The notes under the pieces: generated by a model
Told to the model about the DNA's origin: nothing
Database searches by the model: none
What the model saw: only the letters and a program-made list of their open reading frames with translations
Shown here: positions 25,872-36,477 of the stretch, in pieces
Numbering within the stretch: the stretch's first letter is position 1
Layout: each line of letters starts with the position of its first letter
Made by a program: the position numbers and the translations under genes
Origin: Desulfobacteraceae bacterium
Lineage (GTDB): Bacteria > Desulfobacterota > Desulfobacteria > Desulfobacterales > JAABRJ01
Length of the DNA: 38,310 nucleotides
Assembly (NCBI GenBank): GCA_022340425.1
Contig: JAJDNY010000048.1
Location: forward strand, 1 to 38,310
Reading direction: 5' to 3'

Positions 25872-27071
25872 TCAGACGGACAGCCGCTTCCAGCGGAGCA
25901 GATGGGCGATGAGCATCCCGGCGATAAAGCCGGCGGCCAGGTTGGATGCCAGGGTGATACCGAGGATCATCATCGCGACGAAATAATCCTTGCGATCTTC
26001 CAGGTCCATGACCGTCAGGGCCAGTTGCAGGCCGGCAAAAATCAGCAGGACCCCCAGGATAGACATCGGCAGGAGGTTGAAAAAACCCACGATATCGCCT
26101 CCCAGGAGAACGGCCAGCACCACGAAAATCAGGCCAATGATCAGGTTGGAGCCCGCTGTGCGGGCGCCGAAGCGGTAATGGGCCGCCAGCCCGCCGGCCC
26201 CGTGGCAAAGGGGCATGCCGCCGACGGCAAAGCTGAAAAAATTGGCCAGCGCCATGCTCACGCAGACCCTGCGGTTGGTGACCCTGGCGGAGCCGTCGGC
26301 GAAATAGACTTTGGAAAGATCCGTGTAGGCGAGCACCGCGTTGCCCAGGGTCATCGGCAGTTGGGGCAGCACCAGCACCAGCAGGGCAAACGAGAAATCG
26401 GCTGCTGCCGGCAGCCCGAAGGGCAGGATCTGCGGCAGATGGAAGGCAAGACCATCGCGCCCGAGTCCGACCCCGGCGTTGAGCGCCAGCCCGATCACAA
26501 AACCGCCCGCCACGACCATCAGGCCCGCCGGAAAGCGCTTGTTGTCCAGGAGCAGCAGCGTGATCAGGCCGCCGGCGACGCCGATGAGCAGCCCCACCGG
26601 CAGCGGCCCGACGTTCTGCAGGCTGAGATGGGGCTCGGCCGCCTGGTGCAGGATTTGGAAAGCCGAGGTGCCGATCACGAATTTGACCCCGCTGGCGGTC
26701 AGCAGCGCCCCGGTGGAAAGCTGCACGCCGCGGACGACCGCTTGTGGGGTCCAGCGGCGGATGACGTCGATGGCGCCGGTCACCCCCACGACCAAAAGAA
26801 AACCACCCATCAGCAGGGACGCTGCCAGAATCTGGTTGGGGCTGACGGCGGTGGCGATGGCATAGGCGCCGATGACCTTCATCGGCTGGACCGGGACGGT
26901 GATCCCGAAATAGACCCCGGAGAGAATGTAGAAGACACCGATGCTCAAGAACAGGCCCAGCGGGTTGAGACCGTTGAAGAGCACCATGGCGATGGCGATG
27001 GGCAGCAGTGTCCCGAGATCCCCCAGGGACCCGGCCAGCTCCATCCGATTGAAGGCAAAGCGTGGGGACAT
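25872..27071 (-). CDS. Putative sulfate/molybdate permease (MOT1-like)
   Basis: This 399-residue protein has about 10-12 hydrophobic segments. It matches the MOT1/SulP-related family of putative sulfate or molybdate transporters: ELAGSLGDLGTLLPIAIAM at the N-terminus, VPVQPMKVIGAYAIA in the segment 3 region, QLPMTLGNAVLAYTDLSK, and VGGMPLCHGAGGLAAHYRFG. No STAS domain follows, as usual for MOT1-type proteins. GGGAGG lies just before the ATG and only 12 bases separate it from the TauE/SafE gene, so the two are cotranscribed. Sulfate versus molybdate cannot be separated by eye. Confidence 0.85.
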   Translation of the reverse strand: MSPRFAFNRMELAGSLGDLGTLLPIAIAMVLFNGLNPLGLFLSIGVFYILSGVYFGITVPVQPMKVIGAYAIATAVSPNQILAASLLMGGFLLVVGVTGAIDVIRRWTPQAVVRGVQLSTGALLTASGVKFVIGTSAFQILHQAAEPHLSLQNVGPLPVGLLIGVAGGLITLLLLDNKRFPAGLMVVAGGFVIGLALNAGVGLGRDGLAFHLPQILPFGLPAAADFSFALLVLVLPQLPMTLGNAVLAYTDLSKVYFADGSARVTNRRVCVSMALANFFSFAVGGMPLCHGAGGLAAHYRFGARTAGSNLIIGLIFVVLAVLLGGDIVGFFNLLPMSILGVLLIFAGLQLALTVMDLEDRKDYFVAMMILGITLASNLAAGFIAGMLIAHLLRWKRLSV

Positions 27072-27083
27072 CGGTCCTCCCTG

Positions 27084-27836
27084 TCAACCCATGAAAGATT
27101 GTTGCACCAGCTTGGCGCACAGGGCGAAGAGAATGATGCTGAAAATGACCCGGATGCTCCTGCCCTTGAGACGCGTGCTCATGATCCTGGCCCCGGCCTG
27201 GCCCCCGGCAAAGGAGGCCACGGCGGCCGGCAGGATGAACGCCCAATTGATCTTCTCCATGGCGGTGTAACCCAGAAAACCGGTCAGGGAGGAAAAGCAG
27301 ACGATGAAGGTCGAGGAGGCCGCCGCGATTTTGGTGGGTGTTTTCAGCACGTAAATCAGCAGCGGCACCACAAAGATCCCGCCGCCGATGCCCAGCAGGC
27401 CGCCCATGAGGCCGATGCAGGCGCCGATGGCGATGCCGCCACCAGCCTTGCGGGCCGGGGACATGCCGCCGCTTTTTCCTGCGGCCGGGGCCGGGAGCAG
27501 CATGCGCGCCCCCGCCAGGGCCAGTACCACGGCCATGATGATCAGAAAGGGCTTCACATCGATGCGCAGATTGAAATAGGCCCCGATCGGGGCGGCCAGG
27601 CTGGAGGCGATGATCAGTGGGATGGACAGTGAAAAATCCACCATTTTCTTGCGGGAATAGGCGAAGGCGGCGGAACCGGCGGCAACCAGGTTGAGAAACA
27701 GCGAGGCCGAGGCAGCTTCGGTTTTCGCCATTCCAAGAATGACGAAAAGCGGCGAGAAGATCAGCCCACCGCCCAGCCCGACCATGGTCAGCACCAGGGA
27801 AATCAGGAAAACAGCGCCCATCAGCAATGCGGACAT
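27084..27836 (-). CDS. TauE/SafE-type anion permease
   Basis: This 250-residue protein has about seven or eight hydrophobic segments in two repeated halves. Each half begins with the family signature: TMVGLGGGLIFSPLFV near residue 18 and GLLGIGGGIFVVPLLI near residue 145. TauE/SafE proteins move sulfite, sulfoacetate or other organosulfur anions across the inner membrane. The gene lies between an ArsR-type regulator (32 bases) and the MOT1-like permease (12 bases), supporting a sulfur/oxyanion role for the cluster. The direction of transport is not known. Confidence 0.9.
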   Translation of the reverse strand: MSALLMGAVFLISLVLTMVGLGGGLIFSPLFVILGMAKTEAASASLFLNLVAAGSAAFAYSRKKMVDFSLSIPLIIASSLAAPIGAYFNLRIDVKPFLIIMAVVLALAGARMLLPAPAAGKSGGMSPARKAGGGIAIGACIGLMGGLLGIGGGIFVVPLLIYVLKTPTKIAAASSTFIVCFSSLTGFLGYTAMEKINWAFILPAAVASFAGGQAGARIMSTRLKGRSIRVIFSIILFALCAKLVQQSFMG

Positions 27837-27868
27837 GCCACAGACCCCGCGGGTTGTTCAGGGGAAGG

Positions 27869-28345
27869 TCATTCGCTGCAGGGGCCGCGATCCCTCGGGG
27901 TGCAAGGATGCACTTTCGCGTCGCCATGACATGCCGCGATCTGCTCGGAGCTGCGCTTTTCCGGTTTGCCCTTCAGGCGGGCTGGCTGTTGAAAGCAATT
28001 TTGACACATATCGGGCTGTTCCTCATTGAATGGGTTGGCTGGCGCTGTAGATATTCGCCGGCATGGGGCGGTGGAGAGGGAGGCCTCCGCCGCCAGGCGG
28101 TTCAATTCCGCGGCAAGGCGGATGAGTGCCGGGCGGTCAACCGTGTAGTGGGTCCAATAGCCGCGTTTCTCCCCCGAGACCAGCCCCGCCTTGCGCAACA
28201 CCCGCAGGTGCTGCGAGACGGCCGGCTTCGAAACCCCCAGGTGGCGGGCCAGGGCGCCGACACACAGATCGCTGTGGAGAAGTTTGGTCACGATTTGTAG
28301 CCGTTTTTCGTCCGCCAGGGCCTTCAGAATCTTGATCGGTGGCAT
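27869..28345 (-). CDS. ArsR/SmtB-family regulator with Cys-containing C-terminal tail
   Basis: This is a 158-residue protein. Residues 1-90 form a winged helix with recognition-helix region LARHLGVSKPAVSQHLRVL (about 32-50) and wing GEKRGYWTHYTVD. Most ArsR repressors end near residue 100-120; here a tail continues with Cys95, Cys114, Cys117 (CQNC), Cys139, Cys148 and Cys156. Only one Cys (Cys28) lies in the LCVGAL segment where arsenic sensors have CVC. The tail Cys residues could bind metal or react with sulfur species. The regulator heads the five-gene leftward run and likely controls it. Confidence 0.88.
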   Translation of the reverse strand: MPPIKILKALADEKRLQIVTKLLHSDLCVGALARHLGVSKPAVSQHLRVLRKAGLVSGEKRGYWTHYTVDRPALIRLAAELNRLAAEASLSTAPCRRISTAPANPFNEEQPDMCQNCFQQPARLKGKPEKRSSEQIAACHGDAKVHPCTPRDRGPCSE

Positions 28346-28395
28346 GGCTCAAACCAAATAAGTTTTTTCTTAAAAAGATTAAACGAGGCCCGCCC
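28346..28395 (-). promoter_or_regulatory. AT-rich operator/promoter candidate of the ArsR gene
   Basis: Immediately upstream of the ATG, GC-rich DNA changes to a short AT-rich tract with TTTTT-AAG-AAAAA as an imperfect dyad (minus strand, about 28364-28380). ArsR-family proteins commonly bind AT-rich dyads overlapping their own promoter. No clear -35/-10 pair could be assigned. Confidence 0.4.
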
Positions 28396-28893
28396 GGATT
28401 GTCAAGCGCGATGCGGGCCTCGGTCGACCGGGGGAGCGGTGCGGGCAGCGTTTGTGGTGCTGACCCGTTGTCCAAGAAATGGGCGTCAGCCCGTTATTTG
28501 GGGCGCCCGGGGCAGCACGGTGTCTTGCCGCAGACAGGGATAGCAGTTGTATTTACGGCCCGTTTGATCTATGTTTTTTATTATCAATAACGGCGGACAA
28601 GCCATCCGGGCACTTTTTCGCCAGCTTCTGCGTGCGGCAGAGGGCGGGCGGTATTTTTTTCCTGAGCGACCTGCGGCATCGGTGTTCAATACCCACAGGG
28701 TCAGAATATCGCTCTGAAAGCCGACGGCAGCCGCATTGACAGCACCTCATGCTGTGACCCCCGCCTCGAATTCCCATGCCGCTGCTTCTCCAAATACGGA
28801 GCGGGTCTTGATTTGCAGCACGGTCCGCCGCATCTTCGCAGCCCCCACGTTGTTGGCGCCACCACACCCCCCACCTGAAAGGAGCGCTTGCCC
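28396..28893. other. Divergent intergenic region between ArsR and baeRF genes
   Basis: About 500 bases. A 6-bp hairpin (ACAGCA, CCTCA loop, TGCTGT) lies near 28739-28755. An AT-rich stretch at about 28560-28590 could hold a promoter for the rightward genes, but hexamers match consensus poorly. No coding frame is supported. Confidence 0.35.
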
Positions 28894-30045
28894 ATGGACA
28901 GAATCACCTTGGAGAAATTGAAGCACACCTTTCTGACGCCCCAGTCCGACTGGTGCGTGTCCCTGTTCATGCCGACGCACCGGGTCGGACGGGAGACCGA
29001 ACAGGACACGATTCGTTTCCGCAACCTGCTGCGCGCGGCCGAGGAACAGCTCCAGGACAAGGGCCTGCGCCCTGCCAAAGTCCAGGAAATGCTTAAAAAA
29101 CCTCAGCGGCTGCTGCTGGACAAGGGCTTCTGGCAGCGGCAGAGCGACGGCCTGGCAGCCTTCTTTTCCGCCGAGGCTTTTCGCTGCTTTCGCCTGCCGC
29201 TGGCCTTCGACGAACTGGTTGTCATCTCCAAGCGTTTTCTGGTCAAACCGCTGCTGCCGATCCTGACCAGCGACGGCTTGTTTTACATTCTGGCGCTCAG
29301 CCAAAACCAGGTGCGGCTGCTGGAGGGCACACGCCACACGGTGGACGAGGTCGCCCTGGAAGGGGTGCTGCAAAGTCTCGCCGAGGCCTTTCCAGAGGCG
29401 CCGGCGGACAAACAACTGCAATTCCACACCGGCACCCCGTCGGGAACCGGAAAGCGTGCGGCGGTTTTCTACGGCCACGAGATCAGTGCCGTCACCAAGG
29501 ACCGGCTGCTGCGCTGGTTTCGGACCATCGACAAGAACCTGCAGCAGCTGCTCGCGGACCGCCAGGCGCCGCTGGTGTTGGCGGGGGTCGACTATCTTTT
29601 CCCAATCTACCGCGAGGCCAACACCTATCCGCATGTGATGGACGGGGGAATCCCGGGAAACCCCGAGGGGTTGCGGCCCGAGGAACTACACGGCCCGGCC
29701 TGGGGGATCGTCGAGCCGCTCTTCAGGGGCTCGCGGGAGGCCGCGGCCGCCCGCTTCCAGCAGTTGGCCGGTACCGGGCAGACCACCACCGATCTCAGGG
29801 AGGCCCTCCTGGCGGCCCACGGCGGGCGGGTGGAGGTGCTTTTCATTCCCTTCGGGGTTCAGGTCTGGGGCCATTACAGCCCGCAAAACGGCCAGCTGGA
29901 CCTGCACGATTCGCCCGAAGCCGGCGGCGAGAACCTTCTCGACCTGGCCGCCATCCAGGCCCTGACCAAAGGCGGAACGGTATACGCCGTGGCGCCCCAG
30001 GAAGTTCCCGAGCAGGGGCAGCTGGCGGCGATTTTCCGTTATTAG
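28894..30045 (+). CDS. baeRF-family protein (bacterial release-factor-like, eRF1-related)
   Basis: This 383-residue protein resembles the bacterial/archaeal/eukaryotic release factor (baeRF) families, most likely family 3. Hallmarks are VSLFMPTHRVGRETEQDTIRFRNLLRAAEE at the N-terminus (read in parts), FWQRQSDGLAAFFS, FRLPLAFDELVVISKRFLVKPLLPIL, and FYILALSQNQVRLLEGT; the central and C-terminal domains show RWFRTIDKNLQQLL and LVLAGVDYLFPIYREAN. These proteins are predicted to act at the ribosome, but few have been tested. GGAG lies nine bases before the ATG; the TTG at 28888 is too close to it. It is followed by CBS and SLC13 genes in the same direction. Confidence 0.75.
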   Translation: MDRITLEKLKHTFLTPQSDWCVSLFMPTHRVGRETEQDTIRFRNLLRAAEEQLQDKGLRPAKVQEMLKKPQRLLLDKGFWQRQSDGLAAFFSAEAFRCFRLPLAFDELVVISKRFLVKPLLPILTSDGLFYILALSQNQVRLLEGTRHTVDEVALEGVLQSLAEAFPEAPADKQLQFHTGTPSGTGKRAAVFYGHEISAVTKDRLLRWFRTIDKNLQQLLADRQAPLVLAGVDYLFPIYREANTYPHVMDGGIPGNPEGLRPEELHGPAWGIVEPLFRGSREAAAARFQQLAGTGQTTTDLREALLAAHGGRVEVLFIPFGVQVWGHYSPQNGQLDLHDSPEAGGENLLDLAAIQALTKGGTVYAVAPQEVPEQGQLAAIFRY

Positions 30046-30123
30046 GGCCGGGCCGGCTGGGCAGGGCAATGCCGGCGCCCCGGCCCCACGCGATTCGCCA
30101 GGTCCCAAAGCAGGGGTTTTTGC

Positions 30124-30312
30124 GTGAATCAAAAGCGGCATGGCAATCGGCTGTCTTCGGAAACCAAAGGAACTACCGCTGCCCGTGACGGTGGCGCTTT
30201 CTATCGCCACCGATTTTCCCAGTGGCCCAGCGCCCTGACGCTGGCATGTGCCATTTTGATGGTGATGGAAATCTTCAAATGGGTTAAAAGGCGGCAGGAT
30301 GTTGCGGTTTAA
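30124..30312 (+). CDS. Possible small membrane protein
   Basis: This is a 62-residue open frame from GTG 30124, with a single hydrophobic segment (LTLACAILMVMEIFKWV) after a polar N-terminus and a basic end. No clear ribosome site is present and no family is recognised. It may be real, fitting between the baeRF gene and the CBS gene, or chance. Confidence 0.25.
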   Translation: MNQKRHGNRLSSETKGTTAARDGGAFYRHRFSQWPSALTLACAILMVMEIFKWVKRRQDVAV

Positions 30313-30341
30313 CTGGAACTTCTCAACAGGAGGGTCTTCCC

Positions 30342-30893
30342 GTGGAAAAAATGAAAGTGCAAGATCTCATGGTTCCGGCAGACAAGTTCCCCAAGATATC
30401 CGACCAGGCCACCTTCTACGAAGCGCTTGCGGCTTTAGAAACCGCCCAGGAGAAGTTTCTCTCCGGGGAGAGCCCGCAAAGAATCCTGCTGGTGGAGAAC
30501 CAGGACGGCAAGATCGTCGGGAAAATCTCGCCCATCGATCTCTTCGTCGGTCTGGAGACCAACTACAGCCGGGTGAACGCCGAGGAAACCGTCAACCGCT
30601 TCGGGCTGAGCTACGTTTGGAAGTCCATGCAAAAGGATTACAACCTGTGGGAAAACCCCTTCAAGGACCTCTGCCGCAAGGCCAGCGACGTTCAAATCAA
30701 GAACTTTCTCAAAACCCCCACCGAAGGCCAGTCGGTCCGCACCCAGGACACCCTGGCCAAATGCTTTCACCTCTTCGTGATGAACCGCCATGACTCGCTT
30801 TTCGTCTTTGAGGGCGACGAAATTGTCGGGTTGCTCCGATTTACCGATGTCTACAACAAGGTCTCGCAGACCATGAAGGCATGCGGCCTATAG
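30342..30893 (+). CDS. CBS-domain protein
   Basis: This is a 183-residue protein of two CBS-like halves: VQDLMVPADKFPKISDQATF with ILLVENQDGKIVGKISPIDL, and the later half with HLFVMNRHDSLFVFEGDEIVGLLRFTDVYNKV. CBS pairs bind adenosyl nucleotides and act as energy or ionic sensors. The GTG at 30342 is preferred, because AGGAGGG (30328-30334) lies seven bases upstream, whereas the next ATG (30351) is 16 away. The gene is 37 bases from the SLC13 permease, so it may regulate or be coexpressed with that transporter. Confidence 0.85.
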   Translation: MEKMKVQDLMVPADKFPKISDQATFYEALAALETAQEKFLSGESPQRILLVENQDGKIVGKISPIDLFVGLETNYSRVNAEETVNRFGLSYVWKSMQKDYNLWENPFKDLCRKASDVQIKNFLKTPTEGQSVRTQDTLAKCFHLFVMNRHDSLFVFEGDEIVGLLRFTDVYNKVSQTMKACGL

Positions 30894-30930
30894 CACCCGG
30901 CCGCCCATCACACTGGCAAGGCTCACGCCC

Positions 30931-32739
30931 ATGAATCTCACCTTTGATCAGGCAGTGGTGTTCGCCATTCTGGCGGCCACCCTGGTGTTGTTTGTCTGGG
31001 GCCGCTGGCGCTACGATCTGGTCGCCCTGGCCGCCTTGCTGCTGGTTTTCATCGCCGGCCTGGTGCCGGCCGAGCAGGTTTTCCTTGGGTTCGGACACCC
31101 GGCAGTGGTCACCGTGGCCGCCGTCCTGGTGCTCAGCCGCGGCCTGCTCAACGCCGGCGTGGTGGACAGCCTCTCACGCAGCCTGGCGCGGGTGGGCTCC
31201 CGCCCGATGTTGCAGGTGGCCACCCTGACGGGCATCGTGGTGCTCTGCTCCGGTTTCATGAACAACGTCGGGGCGCTGGCGCTCATGATGCCCGTAGCGG
31301 TATGGATGTCCCGCCAAAGCGGGCGCTCGCCGTCGCTATTGCTCATGCCGCTGGCCTTCGGCTCGCTGATCGGCGGCCTGATCACCCTGATCGGCACCCC
31401 GCCCAACATCATCATCGCCATCTACCGGGCCGAAACCGGCGCGCCGGCCTTCGGGATGTTCGACTTCACCCCCGTAGGCCTGGGGGTGGCCGCGGCCGGA
31501 CTGGTTTTCATCGCGCTGGTGGGCTGGCGGTTGACCCCCCGGCGGGAAGCGCAGAGCGCACCGGATGAACTCTTCGAGATCGAGGATTACATCAGCGAGG
31601 TGGTCGTGCCGGAGGGAGCCAAGACCGTCGGCAGGACCATCTTCCACCTCACCTCGGCGATGGAGAAGGAGACCGAGGCGACCGTGGTCGGGCTGATCCG
31701 CGGCGAGCGCCACATCGCGGCGCCGGCGTGGTACGAGGTGATTCAGGCCGGCGACATCCTGATGGTGGAGGCCACCCCCGACGATCTGAAGGCCCTGATC
31801 GACGGCATGGGGCTGGCGCTGGCCGAGTGCAAGGGCGACTGCAAGGAGATCCTGGGGTCGGACGAGATCCGCCTGATGGAGGCCGTCATCACGGCGGACT
31901 CCCCGCTGCCCGGCACCACCGCGGCGAGCCTCCACCTGCGCCGCAATTTCGGGGTCAACCTTTTGGCCATCGCCCGCCGCGGGCGCAGACTGGAGCGCCG
32001 CCTGGGCGAGACCCAATTCATCATCGGCGACATCCTCCTCCTGCAGGGCAGCGAGGAAGCCCTGCAGACCACCCTCAAAACCTTCAAGTGTCTCCCGCTG
32101 GCCGAGCGCGGCCTGCGGATCGGCCAGCCGCGCCAGGTCTTCCTGGCGCTGGGGATCTTCGGCGGGGCTATGGCGCTCTCGGCCCTGAACCTCCTGCCGG
32201 TCCAGGTGGCTTTCATCGCCGCGGCGGTGATCATGGTGGTGACCGGCCTCGTTCCCATGGGGGATATCTACGAGAGCATCGACTGGCCGATCATCGTTCT
32301 TTTAGGGGCCATGTTCCCCCTGGGCCACGCCCTTGAAAGCACCGGCGGGGCCGAGCTGATCGCCGCGCAACTTCTGGTGCTCTCGGGCCATTTTCCGCCC
32401 ATGGCCATCTTGGCGGTCCTCCTGGTGGGCACCATGCTGCTTTCCAACGTCGTCAACAACGCCGCCGCCGCAGTGCTCATGGCCCCCATCGCCATCACCC
32501 TGGCCAACGGGATGGCGGTCTCGGTGGACCCCCTGCTGATGGCCGTGGCCGTGGGCTCCTCCTGCGCCTTCCTGACCCCCGTGGGCCACCAGTCCAACGC
32601 CCTGGTAATGGCCCCCGGCGGCTACCGCTTCGGCGATTACTGGCGCCTGGGCCTCCCCCTCTCAATCCTGATCACGGTCGTCGCTGTGCCCCTGATCCTC
32701 TATTTTTGGCCCATGACCCCGGCCCGGCCTCTGCCGTGA
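30931..32739 (+). CDS. SLC13/DASS-type permease with two RCK-C (TrkA-C) domains
   Basis: This 602-residue protein has an N-terminal membrane half (about 1-205) with the motif GSLIGGLITLIGTPPNIIIA and a C-terminal membrane half (about 395-600) with LSNVVNNAAAAVLMAPIA and SCAFLTPVGHQSNALVM, the paired hairpin signatures of SLC13/DASS anion transporters. Two RCK-C modules lie between them (about 210-292 and 310-380). Such proteins carry dicarboxylates, sulfate or other divalent anions, and the RCK-C domains suggest ligand gating. Sulfate is plausible given the organism type but unproven. The ribosome site is weak. Confidence 0.9.
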   Translation: MNLTFDQAVVFAILAATLVLFVWGRWRYDLVALAALLLVFIAGLVPAEQVFLGFGHPAVVTVAAVLVLSRGLLNAGVVDSLSRSLARVGSRPMLQVATLTGIVVLCSGFMNNVGALALMMPVAVWMSRQSGRSPSLLLMPLAFGSLIGGLITLIGTPPNIIIAIYRAETGAPAFGMFDFTPVGLGVAAAGLVFIALVGWRLTPRREAQSAPDELFEIEDYISEVVVPEGAKTVGRTIFHLTSAMEKETEATVVGLIRGERHIAAPAWYEVIQAGDILMVEATPDDLKALIDGMGLALAECKGDCKEILGSDEIRLMEAVITADSPLPGTTAASLHLRRNFGVNLLAIARRGRRLERRLGETQFIIGDILLLQGSEEALQTTLKTFKCLPLAERGLRIGQPRQVFLALGIFGGAMALSALNLLPVQVAFIAAAVIMVVTGLVPMGDIYESIDWPIIVLLGAMFPLGHALESTGGAELIAAQLLVLSGHFPPMAILAVLLVGTMLLSNVVNNAAAAVLMAPIAITLANGMAVSVDPLLMAVAVGSSCAFLTPVGHQSNALVMAPGGYRFGDYWRLGLPLSILITVVAVPLILYFWPMTPARPLP

Positions 32740-33066
32740 GCGGCCCTGGTGCCGGGCAATAGGAAGAGGCCCGCGCCAACGCCGCAGGCCCCGCGAAAAG
32801 ACGGCCCCGGTTGTTCGGAAACTATAAAGCTTTCCCTCTGTCTTGGAAACTCGCAAGGCGTGGCGATACGCTCGTCTATGCATCCCGGCTGAGACAGCAA
32901 GCAAGCTCGACAGGTTAATGACTGAAACGCACGGCGATGAATACCAACCAATGGAAAGTTGCTAATCTTTCATAATAAGAATTCCCCCAAACAAAGTCAT
33001 ACACTTGAGGGTCAATTCAACGGCCATTCCCGCAAATGATCACGAGGGTTCGGCAAGGGTAAGCAA
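32740..33066. other. Intergenic region before the PLP-enzyme gene
   Basis: About 330 bases, GC-rich at first then AT-rich from about 32930. The AT-rich part (CATAATAAG near 32970) probably holds the promoter of the low-GC PLP gene, but no paired -35 box is convincing. No ORF looks coding. Confidence 0.35.
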
Positions 33067-34041
33067 ATGCAAGAACAGGCCAAATCGATATCGGATCTTA
33101 TAAAAAAATTTCCCCGTGCAAATCTCCTCCAAGCGCCGGCTATAATCCATTATTTACCCCGCCTTTCGTCTCAACTGGGACATAAACTCTATGTTTTAAG
33201 AGAAGATTTGACTGGATTTGCCCTCGGCGGCAACAAAACCAGAAAGGTTGACTATCTCTATGGAGACGCGCTCGGGCAAAAAGCGACCGTTGTGGTTACC
33301 ATGAAGGCCACCAGTTTCAGCAGAAACGCTGCAGCGGCAGCAGCAGCGTGCGGAATCGATTTCCATGTGGTTTTACCCGGTACCGACTTGGACCAGAATC
33401 CGTTAAGCCAGGCTCTTTTTATGCAATGGGGTGCCAAAATTCACTATGAGCCCCAGGGTGAAAATGCGTTGGCCGATTGTCAGGAAGATGTGATAAGGCC
33501 CCTAAAGTCGCAAAAAAAGGTTGTGTACGTGATGCATCCGGGGGGAAGCAACCCCATTGGAGCCCTCGGATATGTCGAAGCCTTCCAGCAAATCCTCGAC
33601 TTCTCGTATCGTTCAGGTATTCATTTTTCACATATCATCCACTCCACAAGTTCAGCGGGCACACAGGCAGGTCTTGTTGTGGGGCAGTGCATCAGCCGAT
33701 ACGAAACCGAAATCATAGGTATCAGCGCCTCCTTAACTTCGTCCGATCAATCTGAGAGGGTTCGTGAGCTTGCCTGGTCGACCGCGAATCTGATCGGAAC
33801 ACCCATCGATCAGAAAAAGGTTATTGTCGATGACAGCTTTGTTGGTCCGGGTTACGCCCAAGCTTCAAAAGAAGGCGAGCAAGCGGCGAAGCTGTTTGCC
33901 CGGATGGAAGGCATATTGCTTGATCCTGTGTACACGGGAAAGGCTGCCGCAGCATTGCTGGACTATTCAAAAAGCGGAAGGCTTTCGAATTGCAATGTGT
34001 TGTTCATTCACACAGGTGGAAACGCCGGCGTCTATTACTGA
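33067..34041 (+). CDS. PLP-dependent enzyme of the ACC deaminase/D-cysteine desulfhydrase family, divergent
   Basis: This 324-residue fold-type II PLP enzyme has the lysine motif GGNKTRK at 54-60 (Lys57 is the expected Schiff-base residue), HPGGSNPIGALGY, a Gly/Ser-rich phosphate-binding stretch HSTSSAGTQAGLVVG, DPVYTGKA and the terminal HTGGNAGVYY. The motif after the lysine, normally Ser-Asn-His-x-Arg in ACC deaminases and D-cysteine desulfhydrases, reads Thr-Ser-Phe-Ser-Arg here, so substrate may differ. Lower GC and a higher Lys/Asn/Ile content than neighbours suggest transfer. AAGGG precedes the ATG. A D-amino acid or cysteine-related lyase is the best general call. Confidence 0.75.
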   Translation: MQEQAKSISDLIKKFPRANLLQAPAIIHYLPRLSSQLGHKLYVLREDLTGFALGGNKTRKVDYLYGDALGQKATVVVTMKATSFSRNAAAAAAACGIDFHVVLPGTDLDQNPLSQALFMQWGAKIHYEPQGENALADCQEDVIRPLKSQKKVVYVMHPGGSNPIGALGYVEAFQQILDFSYRSGIHFSHIIHSTSSAGTQAGLVVGQCISRYETEIIGISASLTSSDQSERVRELAWSTANLIGTPIDQKKVIVDDSFVGPGYAQASKEGEQAAKLFARMEGILLDPVYTGKAAAALLDYSKSGRLSNCNVLFIHTGGNAGVYY

Positions 34042-34219
34042 GGCATCAAAAGAAGGGCCGAACCACTTCCTTCGGTGGACCGGGTTTTCTTGCCGCTGAG
34101 CATTCGTTTTATGAACAGGAGACTGGAACAAACAAAGCAAGAGCAGTCGAGACACTGAATCTCCCGATACGACAAAAAATGATTGACCGGTAAACTGTCA
34201 TCGAATTCCGGCAAATTGA

Positions 34220-35890
<1,671 letters not shown>

Positions 35891-35896
35891 GGGGAA

Positions 35897-35922
35897 GCGG
35901 CGGCTGCGACAGTCGCCGCCGC
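35897..35922. terminator. GC-rich hairpin between malic enzyme and convergent CBS gene
   Basis: GCGGCGGC (35897-35904) pairs with GCCGCCGC (35915-35922), and inner CTG/CAG can extend it. It begins six bases after the malic enzyme stop, with no T-run. It probably marks transcript ends on both strands. Confidence 0.5.
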
Positions 35923-35937
35923 AGGCTCCCGCAAACG

Positions 35938-36411
35938 TCACCTGGGGTTGTTTGCGAACAGGTGGTGGAAGACGTCGGCGATGTAGACGATCCCGATCGG
36001 TTTATTGTTTTGGATCACCGGCAAGCGGCGGTACTTGTTTTTGACCATCCGGTCCAGGATCGTCATCAAGTGCTCGTCGGGGGAGGCCCCGATGACTTCC
36101 GGGCTCATGATCTGCTTGACCTTCTTGTTTTTGAGAGCCTCGATGAAAGGCTGGATCTGACCTTCCCACGAGATATAGTCACCGCTGTAACCATAGTTCA
36201 AAAAGTCGGGACGCAGGTGGTAGAGGAGGTCGAACATGGTGACGACCCCGGCCAGTTCGCTGAATTCGTCGACGACCACCAGGCTGACCGTCTTGTGGCC
36301 CGTTTCCCTGAGCTTTCCGTTCAAGATCATCTCGATGGCCAAGCGGGCGGATTCTTCCGCATGAATCTTGTCAAACTCCGTGACCATAACGTCCCGCGCA
36401 CGCATCGTCAT
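35938..36411 (-). CDS. Two-CBS-domain protein
   Basis: This is a 157-residue protein made only of a CBS pair: residues 4-66 (ARDVMVTEFDKIHAEESARL, then VVVDEFSELAGVVTMFDLL) and 100-155 (IMSPEVIGASPDEHLMTIL, then RLPVIQNNKPIGIVYIADVF). Such stand-alone proteins bind AMP, ATP or related ligands and regulate partner proteins. GGAG lies about eight bases before the ATG at 36411; the open frame to 36453 adds non-conserved sequence. It converges with the malic enzyme and diverges from the GAF gene. Confidence 0.88.
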   Translation of the reverse strand: MTMRARDVMVTEFDKIHAEESARLAIEMILNGKLRETGHKTVSLVVVDEFSELAGVVTMFDLLYHLRPDFLNYGYSGDYISWEGQIQPFIEALKNKKVKQIMSPEVIGASPDEHLMTILDRMVKNKYRRLPVIQNNKPIGIVYIADVFHHLFANNPR

Positions 36412-36477
36412 GTCAATGCTCCTTTTCGCTGCCCCGGGCGGCGGTGCTCGCAACTCGCCCGTGGATGAAATATTGCC

